Origin: Pseudomonas gingeri
GTDB lineage: Bacteria > Pseudomonadota > Gammaproteobacteria > Pseudomonadales > Pseudomonadaceae
Reading direction: 5' to 3'
Length of the DNA: 64,000 nucleotides
Assembly (NCBI RefSeq): GCF_013386115.1
Contig: NZ_JACAOR010000008.1
Location: 261,398-325,397, forward strand
Part shown: piece after piece, positions 63,487 to 64,000 of the stretch
Numbering within the stretch: the stretch's first letter is position 1
Layout: every line of letters begins with the position of its first letter
Translations under genes and position numbers: made by a program
Notes under the pieces: generated by a model
The model's input: only the letters and a program-made list of their open reading frames with translations
Database searches by the model: none
What the model was told of the DNA's origin: nothing

Positions 63487-64000
63487 ATGAATACCCGTGG
63501 GTTGCTCGACCAGTTACTCAAGTCCGGCCAGGACCTGTTGCAGAATCAGGCCGGGGGCAAACAGGACAAGTCCGCTGACAAGGGGGCGCTCGGCAGTCTG
63601 CTCGGCGGTGGTTCCGGCGGCCTGGGCAGCCTGCTTTCCGGGGCCGGTGGCGGGGCGTTGGCGGCGGGCGCCATGGGCCTGCTGCTCGGTAACAAGAAGG
63701 CCCGCCAGTTCGGCGGCAAGGCGCTGACCTACGGCGGCCTGGCGGCACTGGGCGTGCTGGCCTACAAGGCCTATGGCAACTGGCAGGCGCAGCAGGCGAG
63801 TGCGCCCCGGGGCGAGCCGCAGACCCTCGACCGCCTGCCGCCGGCGCAGGTCGAACAGCACAGCCAGGCAATTCTCAAGGCGCTGGTGGCGGCGGCCAAG
63901 GCCGATGGGCATGTCGATGCCCGTGAGCGGGAGTTGATCGAAGGCGAGTTCAGCAAGCTGGGCAACGACCGGGAGTTGCAACAGTGGTTGCACGCCGAGT
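63487..64000 (+). CDS. TerB/DUF533-type membrane protein, 3'-truncated by window edge
   Basis: The first 171 codons of a protein that continues past the window. It has a glycine-rich low-complexity part (GALGSLLGGGSGGLGSLLSG) running into a membrane-like glycine zipper (GALAAGAMGLLLGN), then a linker and the start of a TerB-like helical domain (ALVAAAKADGHVDARERELI) with the acidic metal-binding pattern. This is the DUF533 (YebE-like) architecture. The function is unknown. GGAG lies about 9 bases upstream of the ATG. It is transcribed divergently from the LysR gene; the 198 bp between show no other gene. Confidence 0.88.
   Translation, partial: MNTRGLLDQLLKSGQDLLQNQAGGKQDKSADKGALGSLLGGGSGGLGSLLSGAGGGALAAGAMGLLLGNKKARQFGGKALTYGGLAALGVLAYKAYGNWQAQQASAPRGEPQTLDRLPPAQVEQHSQAILKALVAAAKADGHVDARERELIEGEFSKLGNDRELQQWLHAE

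Overview
The window is about 64 kb of GC-rich chromosome from a Pseudomonas, most likely of the P. fluorescens complex. The genus call rests on gene content and order: lepA-lepB-rnc-era-recO-pdxJ, a PTS-type nag operon beside purL, and the block ffh, rpsP-rimM-trmD-rplS, xerD, dsbC, hom-thrC. The group call rests on several short REP elements with a GAGCCGGCTTGC core typical of that group. No tRNA, rRNA, insertion sequence, prophage or CRISPR array is visible. Both ends cut through genes: lepA lacks its 5' part and a TerB/DUF533-type gene lacks its 3' part.

Layout. 1-5.7 kb: (lepA)-lepB-DUF4845-rnc-era-recO-pdxJ, one tight forward operon for protein export, RNA processing, ribosome maturation, repair and vitamin B6. 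5.8-11.8 kb: the lytic transglycosylase gene mltF (reverse), then purL and a small PII-like YqfO-domain gene. 11.8-18.9 kb: a reverse N-acetylglucosamine operon nagR-nagA-nagB-nagF-nagE, with a likely operator/promoter at about 18.96-19.00 kb. 19-25 kb: an L,D-transpeptidase, two unrelated NUDIX hydrolases, a gamma carbonic anhydrase, a DUF1289 protein, a VUT-family membrane protein, purT and an MFS symporter. 25.4-31.2 kb: a CorB/CNNM-like membrane protein and the YpjD cytochrome c assembly-like protein in reverse, then ffh and the ribosomal rpsP-rimM-trmD-rplS operon forward. 31.4-38.3 kb: xerD, a Tat-exported FAD oxidoreductase that looks like an insertion, dsbC, hom and thrC.

38.4-45.6 kb is the signalling region. 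It holds a BvgS/RocS-type hybrid kinase (two periplasmic solute-binding-like domains, PAS, HisKA, receiver, Hpt), a receiver-EAL protein, and a convergent LuxR-type response regulator. The EAL domain has lost a metal-binding Asp and the catalytic Glu, so it is probably a dead phosphodiesterase acting as a binding or regulatory protein. A DUF3509-like small protein and a free periplasmic solute-binding protein follow. This resembles the Roc/Sad systems of P. aeruginosa with a divergent EAL partner.

45.7-51 kb: a CaiB-type CoA transferase, YaeQ, RecJ, an Old Yellow Enzyme and a 63-residue orphan protein. 51-63.3 kb is a reverse polyamine cluster: a LysR regulator, a gamma-aminobutyraldehyde dehydrogenase, a spermidine/putrescine-type ABC transporter (binding protein, ATPase, two permeases), a second gamma-aminobutyraldehyde dehydrogenase, an APC permease and a Tat-type spermidine dehydrogenase. 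Together they could import polyamines, cleave spermidine to 4-aminobutanal and oxidise it to GABA. Between the binding-protein gene and the ATPase gene lies the most striking non-coding structure of the window: about 4.4 head-to-tail copies of a 127-bp unit built from REP inverted pairs.
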